A stretch of DNA of 8,060 nucleotides from Elusimicrobiales bacterium (GTDB taxonomy: Bacteria; Elusimicrobiota; Elusimicrobia; Elusimicrobiales; Elusimicrobiaceae), in contig JAUNWB010000054.1 of the NCBI GenBank assembly GCA_030540535.1, positions 1-8,060 on the forward strand. Direction: 5' to 3'. Of this stretch, positions 1-6,357 are shown in pieces. Positions within the stretch are counted from its first letter, which is position 1. Each line of letters starts with the position of its first letter. Under the pieces are notes generated by a model that saw only the letters and a list, made by a program, of their open reading frames with translations, was not told where the DNA came from and made no database searches. The translations under genes were made by a program, and so were the position numbers.

Positions 1-1098
1 GACGAACGCGAACAAACCTTAAACCAGCTGCTTATTGAACTGGACGGTTTTGAAAGCAAACAGGGCATTATTTTAATGGCTTCCACCAACCGCCCCGACG
101 TGCTGGACCCGGCGCTCATCCGCCCCGGCCGTTTTGACCGCCACGTTTCCGTTCCCGCGCCCGATTTAAAAGGCCGCGAAGATATCTTGAAAGTACACGC
201 CAAAAAAGTAAAACTGGCGGCGGATGTGGATTTGAAAGTGGTCGCCAAAGGCACGCCCGGTTTTGTGGGGGCGGACCTGGCCAACGTCATTAACGAAGCC
301 GCCATTTTGGCCGCCCGCGCCGATAAAGACGCGGTGGAAAAAATCGACATGGACGAAGCGGTGGAACGCGTCATCGCGGGTCCGCAGAAGAAAAGCCGCA
401 TTATCTCCAAGCACGAGCGCGAAGTTATCGCCGCGCATGAAGTGGGCCATACCGTGGTCGCGCGGCTGACGAACCATTCGGACCCGGTACACAAAGTTAC
501 CATCATTCCCCGCGGTCAGGCTTTGGGCTATACGCTCCAGCTGCCGCTTGAGGATAAATTTTTAACGAGCAAATCCGAACTGTTGGACAAATTGTGCATT
601 CTGCTGGCGGGCCGCGCGGCGGAAGAAATCGTGTTTGGGGAAATCACCTCCGGCGCGAGCGACGATTTGAACAAAACCATGGCTTACGCCCGCAAGATGG
701 TGGTGGAACTCGGGATGAGCGAAAAACTCGGGCCGATTGCACTGCCGAGCGGCGAAGAAAGCGAAGTCTTCCTGGGGCGCGATTTATCCCGCCACACCAC
801 GTATTCGGAAGAACTCGCCCGCACGATTGACGAAGAAATTTTGAATTTGATTAAGTCGTCCTACGCCCGCGCAAAGGAAATTATTGTTTCCAACCGCGCC
901 GCGTTCGATAAATTGGTGGCCGTACTGCTTGAAAAAGAAGTGGTGGAAGCCGCCGAAATTAACGACATTTTGGGCTTAAAACCCGCGGCGAAAGAGGACG
1001 CTTCGCCCGAGCCCGAAACGGCAGAACCCGCCAAAGAGGAACCGAAGGCGCCGAAGGACGTCCGTCCGGAAGCTAAACAAGCGGAACTTTTTGACTGA
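1..1098 (+). CDS. ftsH: ATP-dependent zinc metalloprotease FtsH (3' part; start lies upstream of the window)
   Basis: FtsH is a hexameric inner-membrane AAA+ protease that unfolds and degrades misfolded membrane proteins and some regulatory soluble proteins. The open frame runs from base 1, giving 365 visible codons. The first residue aligns with about residue 272 of E. coli FtsH, so the membrane segments, Walker A and Walker B are off-window. Visible in order: DEREQTLNQ; the second region of homology with sensor Asn30 and arginine fingers in RPGRFDR (41-47); the AAA+ lid with [12 protein letters not shown]; the zinc site HEVGH (146-150, bases 436-450); [12 protein letters not shown]; and TSGASDD, whose second Asp (222) matches the third zinc ligand. 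The usual HEAGH reads HEVGH here. The last ~39 residues (about 327-365) are a Pro/Glu/Lys/Ala-rich, probably disordered tail. The ATG at 76 is internal, not the start. Family assignment is certain; the upstream half is unseen. Confidence 0.97.
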   Translation, partial: DEREQTLNQLLIELDGFESKQGIILMASTNRPDVLDPALIRPGRFDRHVSVPAPDLKGREDILKVHAKKVKLAADVDLKVVAKGTPGFVGADLANVINEAAILAARADKDAVEKIDMDEAVERVIAGPQKKSRIISKHEREVIAAHEVGHTVVARLTNHSDPVHKVTIIPRGQALGYTLQLPLEDKFLTSKSELLDKLCILLAGRAAEEIVFGEITSGASDDLNKTMAYARKMVVELGMSEKLGPIALPSGEESEVFLGRDLSRHTTYSEELARTIDEEILNLIKSSYARAKEIIVSNRAAFDKLVAVLLEKEVVEAAEINDILGLKPAAKEDASPEPETAEPAKEEPKAPKDVRPEAKQAELFD

Positions 1099-1177
1099 GT
1101 TTCACCGCTCTTGCGGGAAACCACCGCACGCCCGTTTGGGGCCGTTTTCCAAACCCGCGCGCAAAAGGAAGTGCATC
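1099..1177 (+). other. ftsH-glmM intergenic gap with two small hairpins
   Basis: This is the longest gap between ftsH and the hydrolase gene. Directly after the ftsH stop, GTTTC-A-CCGC (1099-1108) pairs with GCGGGAAAC (1113-1121): nine base pairs with one bulged A and a TCTT loop. No T tract follows, so it is not a classical intrinsic terminator. A second, weaker stem pairs GTTTGG (1134-1139) with CCAAAC (1149-1154) around a nine-base loop, ending nine bases before the glmM ribosome binding site. GCGGG (1113-1117) could alternatively pair with CCCGC (1154-1158). I see no convincing -35/-10 pair. Possible roles are an RNA processing or stability element or a leader for glmM; none is proven. 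Confidence 0.45.
1163..1171 (+). promoter_or_regulatory. Ribosome binding site that fixes the glmM start
   Basis: AAAAGGAAG contains the Shine-Dalgarno core AAGGA (1165-1169), eight bases before the ATG at 1178. The frame stays open upstream to a TTG at 1091, but that would overlap ftsH and add 29 residues with no resemblance to the GlmM N-terminus. The family's conserved opening (KYFGTDGVR) begins right after the ATG at 1178. Confidence 0.85.
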
Positions 1178-2530
1178 ATGGGAAAATACTTCGGAACCGA
1201 CGGGGTACGCGCCGTAGCGGGCGAGTTTCCGTTGGTGGATGATTTCATCCAAAAATTGGGGTATGCGGCCCTCGGGCAGTTGCAAAAATACGCCCAGGGC
1301 GACCATTTAAAACCCCAGGTCATTATCGCGCAGGACTCCCGCGCGTCCGGCCCGGCCATTTTGGCCGCGCTTGAAAAAGGCATCCGCGCCAGCGGCGCCA
1401 ACGTCGTGAGCGTAGGCATCGCCCCCACCCCGGCCGTGGCGTACCTCGTCAAACAAACGGGCAGTTTGTGCGGCGTCGTCATTTCCGCCAGCCACAACCC
1501 GGCCGAATTTAACGGCATCAAATTTTTTACCAACGCCGGAACCAAATTGCCCGAAGCGTTGGAAAACTCCATCGAAGCGGAAATCGAATCGTTAACTTCC
1601 GTTCCCGAACCCAAGGGAACTTTTGCTACGGACGAATCCCTCGTCAAACTGTACGAACAATTTTTAATGTCTACCGTAGACGCGGCCCTGTTAAAAGGCA
1701 CCAAAGTGGTGCTGGACTGCGCCAACGGCGCGAGCTACAAAGTGGCCGTCAACGTGTTTGCCGGGCTGGGGATGGACGTAACCGTCACCGCCGCCAAGCC
1801 GGACGGTACCAATATTAATAAGAACGTCGGCGCGCTGCATACCGAATTTATGCGTGAACTGACGGTAAAAGAAAACGCGTTTATCGGGTTCAGTTTTGAC
1901 GGCGACGCGGACCGCGTAATGGCGTCCGACGAAAAAGGCCGCCAGCTGGATGGGGACAACATCATCGCCTCTTCCGCCCTGTGCTTAAAGGAGTCCGGCC
2001 GTTTGCCTGCCAACAAAGCGGTGCTGACCATTATGGCCAACCTGGGCTGCATTAACTATTTAAAAGAAAATGGCGTGGACGTGGAACTGACCACTGTGGG
2101 TGACAAATACGTATCCGAAGCGCTCGAAAAAGGCGGCCTGGCCATTGGCGGGGAAACTTCCGGCCATATTATTTTCCGCCAGTTTGCCAACACGGGCGAC
2201 GGCATTTTGTCCGCCCTGCAATTTTTACAGTTTGTAAAACGTTCGGGCAAGCCCGTCAGCTGGTTTGCCGACCAATGGAAGCGTTACCCCAGCAAATTAA
2301 AAGCCGTGGCCGTAACGCAAAAACCGCCGCTGGCCAGCCTGGAGGGGTTCCTCCCCGGCGTGACGGAAATTGAAAAGCAGATGGGCGGCAAAGGCCGCGT
2401 CATCGTGCGCTACAGCGGCACCGAGCCCAAACTCCGCATTTTGGTGGAGGGGGAAGAAGAAACGTTGGTGGACCGCGTTATGAACGAAGTGGAAACTTTG
2501 TACCGGCAAAAAACGGAGGTTTTGAAATGA
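1178..2530 (+). CDS. glmM: Phosphoglucosamine mutase GlmM
   Basis: GlmM interconverts glucosamine-6-phosphate and glucosamine-1-phosphate in the cytoplasm, the second step towards UDP-GlcNAc for peptidoglycan and lipopolysaccharide. The product is 450 residues, normal for the family (E. coli about 445). All four signature regions of the alpha-D-phosphohexomutase fold are present: the N-terminal FGTDGVR (5-11); the phosphoserine loop ISASHNP with catalytic Ser105; the Mg2+ loop DGDADR with Asp241, Asp243 and Asp245; the sugar-recognition loop GGETSGH (324-330); and the phosphate-binding RYSGTEPKLR (411-420). The GlmM-type ISASHNP and GETSGH loops favour GlmM over PGM/PMM paralogues. The enzyme is known to be activated by phosphorylation of that serine. 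Its stop overlaps the pdxJ start by four bases (ATGA), and glmS, the preceding pathway step, lies two genes downstream. The start is chosen from the ribosome binding site at 1163-1171. Confidence 0.97.
   Translation: MGKYFGTDGVRAVAGEFPLVDDFIQKLGYAALGQLQKYAQGDHLKPQVIIAQDSRASGPAILAALEKGIRASGANVVSVGIAPTPAVAYLVKQTGSLCGVVISASHNPAEFNGIKFFTNAGTKLPEALENSIEAEIESLTSVPEPKGTFATDESLVKLYEQFLMSTVDAALLKGTKVVLDCANGASYKVAVNVFAGLGMDVTVTAAKPDGTNINKNVGALHTEFMRELTVKENAFIGFSFDGDADRVMASDEKGRQLDGDNIIASSALCLKESGRLPANKAVLTIMANLGCINYLKENGVDVELTTVGDKYVSEALEKGGLAIGGETSGHIIFRQFANTGDGILSALQFLQFVKRSGKPVSWFADQWKRYPSKLKAVAVTQKPPLASLEGFLPGVTEIEKQMGGKGRVIVRYSGTEPKLRILVEGEEETLVDRVMNEVETLYRQKTEVLK
2515..2520 (+). promoter_or_regulatory. 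Ribosome binding site of pdxJ, inside the glmM 3' end
   Basis: A perfect GGAGGT sits six bases before the pdxJ ATG at 2527 and lies within the last glmM codons. With the ATGA stop/start overlap, it suggests translational coupling and efficient initiation of pdxJ. Confidence 0.85.
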
Positions 2531-3243
2531 CTTTAAAATTAGGCGTTAATATCGACCATATTGCAACCTTGCGCCAGGCGCGCCGCGCTCCGTACCCGGA
2601 CCCGGTGGACGCCGCGGCCGTGTGCCTCAGCACGGGGGCGGATTACATCGTCGTCCATCTGCGCAAAGACGAACGCCACATCAACGAAAAAGACGTGGCC
2701 CGCCTGTGCAAAACCTTCCCCGGCAAAATCCATTTGGAATGTTCCTACACGCCGGAGCTGGAAAAAGCCGCGCTTAAATACAAACCGTTTTCCGTCTGCA
2801 TCGTGCCGGAAGAACCCGGCGAAGTAACCACCACGGGCGGCCTTAAATTTACGCCCAAAGTGCAAAAACGCCTGATGGAGATGATTGATGCGCTCCACAA
2901 AAAGAAAATTTTAGTCAGCCTGTTCGTCAGCCCCGCGGCGGCGGATATCCGCACCGCGGCCAAACTGGGCGCGGACATTGTGGAACTCTGCACGCGCGAT
3001 TACAGCGAAGCGACCACGGCCAAAGCCTCCCGCAAACTCTTGCAGGATTTGGCGCTGTCGACCCTGCTCGCCAAAGAGCTGGGGCTCGAAGTCCACGCCG
3101 GGCACGGACTGGATTACCACAACGTGCTGGCGGTGGCGGACATCGGCGGTATGGCGTGCATGAACATCGGGTTTTCTATTATTACGCGCTCGGTGTTTGC
3201 GGGGCTGCCCGCGGCCGTAAGCGAAATGAAAGGCTTATTATAA
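2527..3243 (+). CDS. pdxJ: Pyridoxine 5'-phosphate synthase PdxJ
   Basis: PdxJ condenses 1-deoxy-D-xylulose-5-phosphate with 3-amino-2-oxopropyl phosphate to form pyridoxine 5'-phosphate, the ring-closing step of DXP-dependent vitamin B6 synthesis. It is a cytoplasmic TIM-barrel enzyme. The product is 238 residues (E. coli 243) and aligns along its full length: GVNIDHIATLRQAR (6-19), YPDP, VHLRKDERHI with His44, Arg46 and His51, LECS with Glu71, VPEEPGEVTTTGGL, Glu153, and AGHGLDYHNV with His193. These match the catalytic and binding residues of E. coli PdxJ. Some usually conserved positions differ: the typical E(I/L)HTG reads ELCTR (153-157), and the typical NIGH reads NIGF (213-216). The frame is intact, so these are substitutions and not a frameshift. 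It overlaps glmM by four bases; its stop overlaps the glmS ribosome binding site. Assignment is firm, though the substitutions could alter substrate handling. Confidence 0.94.
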   Translation: MTLKLGVNIDHIATLRQARRAPYPDPVDAAAVCLSTGADYIVVHLRKDERHINEKDVARLCKTFPGKIHLECSYTPELEKAALKYKPFSVCIVPEEPGEVTTTGGLKFTPKVQKRLMEMIDALHKKKILVSLFVSPAAADIRTAAKLGADIVELCTRDYSEATTAKASRKLLQDLALSTLLAKELGLEVHAGHGLDYHNVLAVADIGGMACMNIGFSIITRSVFAGLPAAVSEMKGLL

Positions 3244-3247
3244 GGAG
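3242..3247 (+). promoter_or_regulatory. Ribosome binding site of glmS
   Basis: AAGGAG overlaps the TAA stop of pdxJ and lies five bases before the glmS ATG at 3253. The gap between stop and start is only nine bases, which leaves no room for a glmS ribozyme at this position. Confidence 0.85.
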
Positions 3248-3252
3248 CGTCT

Positions 3253-5094
3253 ATGTGCGGAATTATCGGATATGTGGGGAACAATAACAGCGTCCCTTAC
3301 ATCATAGACGGTCTTAAAAAATTGGAATACCGCGGGTACGACTCCGCCGGCGTTTCCATCTTGCAAAACGGGCGGCTGGTAACGGTGCGCGCCGTAGGCA
3401 AAGTGGCGGAGCTGGAAAAAGCCGCGCTGTTGGCCAACCCCAAAGGCTCCACGGGCATCGGCCACACGCGCTGGGCCACACACGGCAAACCGAGCGAGGA
3501 AAACTCCCACCCGCATACCGACTGCACGGGCGACATCGTCGTCGTGCATAACGGTATCATCGAAAACTATCTTATCCTGCGCGACAAATTAAAATCCCTC
3601 GGCCACCAATTCAAAAGCGAAACGGACACCGAGGTTATCGCGCACTTAATCGAAGAAAATTTAAAGCATGTTTCCGGTAAGAACGACGCGGACCTGCTGA
3701 TTAAAGCCGTGCAAAAAACGAATGCGGAAATTTCCGGCGCGTTTGCGTACGGCGTGCTGTGGGCGCGCACGCCCGGGCTGCTTGTCGGCGTGAAAAACCA
3801 GAGCCCGATGGTGGTGGGCCTCGGCGAAAATGAAAACTTTTTAGCGTCCGACGTGCCCGCCTTTTTAAAACACACCAATAAAGTATTGTTTTTGGAAGAC
3901 GGCGAAATCGCCGTGCTGCGCGTGGACGGCGTAACCGTGCTGGATAAAGCCGGCAAAGCCAAAAAAGTAAAACCCGTTAAAATCTCCTGGGACCAGCAAA
4001 CCGCCGAAAAAGGCGGATACCCGCACTTCATGCTGAAAGAAATTTACGACCAGCCCCAAGCCATCGAAGACACCCTGCGCACCGCGCGGACCGACTTCGG
4101 CAAAATCCTGGGGCTGAATACGGAAGCGCTGCGCGGGCTTCAGAACATTCATATTATCGCCTGCGGTACGGCGTATCATGCGGGGCTTGTCGGCAAGTAT
4201 TATATCGAACAGTTCGCCGGCATTCCCGTCAGCGTGGACCTGGCGAGCGAATACAAATACCGCACCGTTCCGCACCGCGTGGATACGCTGGCGATTGCCA
4301 TCAGCCAGTCGGGCGAAACGGCCGATACCATCGGCGCGGTAAAAAAAGCCAAGTCGCTCGGGTTCCGCACGCTTGCCATTTGCAACGTGCTGGGCTCTAC
4401 GCTTACGCGCACGTGCGACAGCACGTTCTTCACCCACTGCGGGCCGGAAATCAGCGTGGCTTCCACCAAGGCGTTTACCAGCCAGATTACGTCGATGTAC
4501 GCACTGGCGATTTTCCTGGGCAACGCCAACGGGAACCTCAGCCAAAACGTATTCGACAAACTTTATAAAGAACTAATGGCGCTGCCCAAAGCCATGAGCG
4601 AAGTGGTGAAAGACGAATATACCGTCCGCCACTTAACGCGCAAAATTTACAAGGCGGACCGCTTTATCTTTTTGGGCCGCAACGTAAATTTCCCGATTGC
4701 ACTGGAAGGCGCGCTTAAATTAAAAGAAGTTTCTTACCGCAGTGCGGAAGGTTTTGCGGCGGGAGAAATCAAACACGGGCCTATTTCGATTATCGATAAA
4801 GGCACCCCCGTGTTTATGCTCATGCCGCACGACAGCCTGTTTGAAAAAATGCTTTCCGCCTGCCAGGAATGCCGCGCGCGCGGCGCGTTCGTGGTGGCGA
4901 TTACCACGCCGGACGGAGAAAAACAGGCCAAGGACGTGGCGGATAAAGTGTTATTGGTCCCGCAGGCGAGCGAGTTTTTACAGCCCGCTTTGAATGTGGT
5001 GCCCTTGCAGTTTTTGGCGTATTGGATTGCCAAACGGCTGGGGTGTGATATCGACCAGCCGCGCAATCTGGCCAAGAGCGTAACGGTGGAATAA
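3253..5094 (+). CDS. glmS: Glutamine--fructose-6-phosphate aminotransferase (isomerizing) GlmS
   Basis: GlmS makes glucosamine-6-phosphate from fructose-6-phosphate using glutamine nitrogen, the first committed and usually rate-limiting step of amino-sugar synthesis. The product is 613 residues (E. coli 609). The N-terminal class II glutamine amidotransferase domain (about 2-240) begins MCGIIGYVG; after Met removal Cys2 becomes the nucleophile. HTRWATHG (71-78), NGIIENY (100-106) and SETDTEV (122-128) follow. Two SIS sugar-phosphate domains come next: the first, about 295-425, with IIACGTAYH, SQSGETADT (351-359) and VASTKAFTSQ; the second, about 460-600, with ALEGALKLKE and GEIKHGP. Glu492, His508 and Lys608 match the E. 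coli isomerase residues, and the C-terminus DQPRNLAKSVTVE is the classical ending. Its product feeds GlmM, encoded two genes upstream. No glmS ribozyme fits the nine-base leader, so any ribozyme-type control would have to lie elsewhere. Confidence 0.98.
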   Translation: MCGIIGYVGNNNSVPYIIDGLKKLEYRGYDSAGVSILQNGRLVTVRAVGKVAELEKAALLANPKGSTGIGHTRWATHGKPSEENSHPHTDCTGDIVVVHNGIIENYLILRDKLKSLGHQFKSETDTEVIAHLIEENLKHVSGKNDADLLIKAVQKTNAEISGAFAYGVLWARTPGLLVGVKNQSPMVVGLGENENFLASDVPAFLKHTNKVLFLEDGEIAVLRVDGVTVLDKAGKAKKVKPVKISWDQQTAEKGGYPHFMLKEIYDQPQAIEDTLRTARTDFGKILGLNTEALRGLQNIHIIACGTAYHAGLVGKYYIEQFAGIPVSVDLASEYKYRTVPHRVDTLAIAISQSGETADTIGAVKKAKSLGFRTLAICNVLGSTLTRTCDSTFFTHCGPEISVASTKAFTSQITSMYALAIFLGNANGNLSQNVFDKLYKELMALPKAMSEVVKDEYTVRHLTRKIYKADRFIFLGRNVNFPIALEGALKLKEVSYRSAEGFAAGEIKHGPISIIDKGTPVFMLMPHDSLFEKMLSACQECRARGAFVVAITTPDGEKQAKDVADKVLLVPQASEFLQPALNVVPLQFLAYWIAKRLGCDIDQPRNLAKSVTVE

Positions 5095-5095
5095 A

Positions 5096-5446
5096 ATGGA
5101 AATCGTCGGCCTGGGAACGGACTTAATCGAAGTGGAACGCATTAAAGCGTTTGCCGAAAAACCGGGCGCGCTTGAACGGATTTTTTCGGAAGAAGAAATC
5201 GCCTACTGTTTGGCGCGCAAAAACCGTTACCAGCATTTAGCCGTCCGCTTCGCGGCCAAAGAAGCCGTCTACAAAGCCTTGCCGTTTGACGGTGTGGCGT
5301 TTAAAAGTATTTCCGTTACCAATTTGGAAAGCGGCCGTCCGGCGGTACACGTAAACGACCGCCGCTTCGACGGTCTGGATATTCTTATTTCGCTGTCGCA
5401 CACCGAGCATTACGCAACGGCGACGGCGGTGGTGTACCGTGATTAA
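5096..5446 (+). CDS. acpS: Holo-[acyl-carrier-protein] synthase AcpS
   Basis: AcpS transfers the 4'-phosphopantetheine arm of coenzyme A to a serine of apo-acyl carrier protein, switching on fatty acid synthesis in the cytoplasm. The product is 116 residues, slightly shorter than the usual 120-126. The start IVGLGTDLIEVERI holds metal-ligand Asp9, and RFAAKEAVYKAL (51-62) holds Glu56 and the conserved lysines 55 and 60. ISLSHTEHYATATAVV (98-113) is the usual C-terminal strand. AcpS-type enzymes work as trimers. The start is one base after the glmS stop, with only a weak purine stretch (GGTGG, 5085-5089) as ribosome binding site, so translation is probably coupled to glmS. Its 3' end overlaps the nnrD start by eight bases. 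An acpS-nnrD pair next to pdxJ is a common bacterial arrangement. Confidence 0.95.
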   Translation: MEIVGLGTDLIEVERIKAFAEKPGALERIFSEEEIAYCLARKNRYQHLAVRFAAKEAVYKALPFDGVAFKSISVTNLESGRPAVHVNDRRFDGLDILISLSHTEHYATATAVVYRD

Positions 5447-6338
5447 AAAAATAACGCGTGAAGAAGTCCGGCATTTATTTCCCGTCCGCCCGCTAGACGC
5501 CAACAAAGGTTCGTTTGGCCGCGTGCTGGTGGTGGCGGGTTCGCGCACGATGTGCGGCGCGGGTTTTTTGTGCGCCAAAAGCGCGCTGTTGGCGGGGGCG
5601 GGGCTTGTATTTTGGGCGCTTCCCAAAAGCATGCAGCCCGCGTTTGCCGCCGCGCTGCCGGAAGTCATTACGCTGCCGCTTGCGGAAACGGAAGAGGGAT
5701 ATTTAGCTGCGGAAGCGTTTGACGAGCTGCAGTCTTTTTGTGCGGACAGAAAGCCGTCGGTGGCCGTTGTCGGCCCCGGAATGGGGGCGAGCCCGCTGCT
5801 TTCCCGCTTGCTGACGGAGCTGGATTTGCCGCAAATCGTAGATGCCGATGCGCTTAATTTTATGGCAGCGGAAAACGGTACCGTTTGGCCGCATAATACC
5901 CCTGTTATTTCTACACCGCATCCGGGCGAAATGGCGCGGCTCTTAAAAACGGATATCGCGCGGGATGCAAATGCCCGGCTCTCGCAAGTGCGGGAACTGG
6001 CCCGCCAAACGGGCGGCGTGTGTTTATTAAAAGGCGCCGGAACGCTGGTTTGTGCGGAAGGAGAACTCTCCGCCGTGTGGCAAAATACCACGGGCGGCCC
6101 CGCACTGGCCAAAGCCGGCTCGGGCGATGTTTTATCCGGCGTGATTGCCGGCCTGTGGGCGCAGCTGGGCGCGCAGAACGGATTTAATTTGCAAAGCGCG
6201 CTGTCCGCCGCGCTTAGCGGCGTGTATGTGCATGGCCTGGCGGGCGATTTGGCCGCCCGAACGCGTACGGATTACGGCGTTTTGGCGGAAGATACCGCCC
6301 TGCATATTCCGGCGGCCATAAAAGAAATTTTAAACTGA
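5439..6338 (+). CDS. nnrD: ADP-dependent NAD(P)H-hydrate dehydratase NnrD (stand-alone)
   Basis: NnrD repairs damaged nicotinamide cofactors by dehydrating S-NAD(P)HX back to NAD(P)H at the expense of ADP or ATP. The 299-residue product corresponds to the ribokinase-like C-terminal domain of bifunctional YjeF/Nnr. Visible motifs are NKGSFGRVLVVAGS (22-35), VVGPGMG (110-116), IVDADALN (133-140), STPHPGEMARLL (158-169), CLLKGAGTLV (195-204) and the nucleotide-binding GGPALAKAGSGDVLSG (219-234). The N-terminal epimerase domain (NnrE) is absent; if the organism has the epimerase, it is encoded elsewhere. The start is GTG at 5439, eight bases inside acpS, with no strong ribosome binding site, suggesting coupled translation. 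No in-frame ATG precedes the conserved NKGSFGRV motif, which supports the GTG. Confidence 0.92.
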   Translation: MIKKITREEVRHLFPVRPLDANKGSFGRVLVVAGSRTMCGAGFLCAKSALLAGAGLVFWALPKSMQPAFAAALPEVITLPLAETEEGYLAAEAFDELQSFCADRKPSVAVVGPGMGASPLLSRLLTELDLPQIVDADALNFMAAENGTVWPHNTPVISTPHPGEMARLLKTDIARDANARLSQVRELARQTGGVCLLKGAGTLVCAEGELSAVWQNTTGGPALAKAGSGDVLSGVIAGLWAQLGAQNGFNLQSALSAALSGVYVHGLAGDLAARTRTDYGVLAEDTALHIPAAIKEILN

Positions 6339-6346
6339 TTTTGTAC

Positions 6347-6354
6347 GGGAGGAA
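6347..6354 (+). promoter_or_regulatory. Strong ribosome binding site of the hydrolase gene
   Basis: GGGAGGAA with core GGAGG (6348-6352) lies five bases before the ATG at 6358. It is stronger than the sites of acpS and nnrD, so the hydrolase can be initiated independently even though it is only 19 bases after the nnrD stop. Confidence 0.8.
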
Positions 6355-6357
6355 TCT

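Noticed and set aside
166..492. Minus-strand open frame inside ftsH
   Set aside because: It lies opposite a clearly conserved gene and has no recognisable domain; it is a by-product of the high-GC third-position bias.
1091..1177. Upstream extension of the glmM frame from a TTG start, overlapping ftsH
   Set aside because: The extra 29 residues are not GlmM-like, and the ATG at 1178 has a good ribosome binding site and the conserved family N-terminus directly after it.
3244..3252. Possible glmS ribozyme or riboswitch upstream of glmS
   Set aside because: Only nine bases separate the pdxJ stop from the glmS start, too few for any known ribozyme or aptamer.
3865..4545. 226-codon minus-strand open frame inside glmS
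   Set aside because: It is opposite conserved SIS-domain sequence, with an Arg/Ala/Gly/Val-rich translation typical of antisense frames in GC-rich genes.
5237..6112. Long (291-codon) minus-strand open frame across acpS and nnrD
   Set aside because: It runs opposite two well-conserved genes in a GC-biased region, its translation is Ser/Ala/Pro-rich and low in complexity, and I recognise no family in it.
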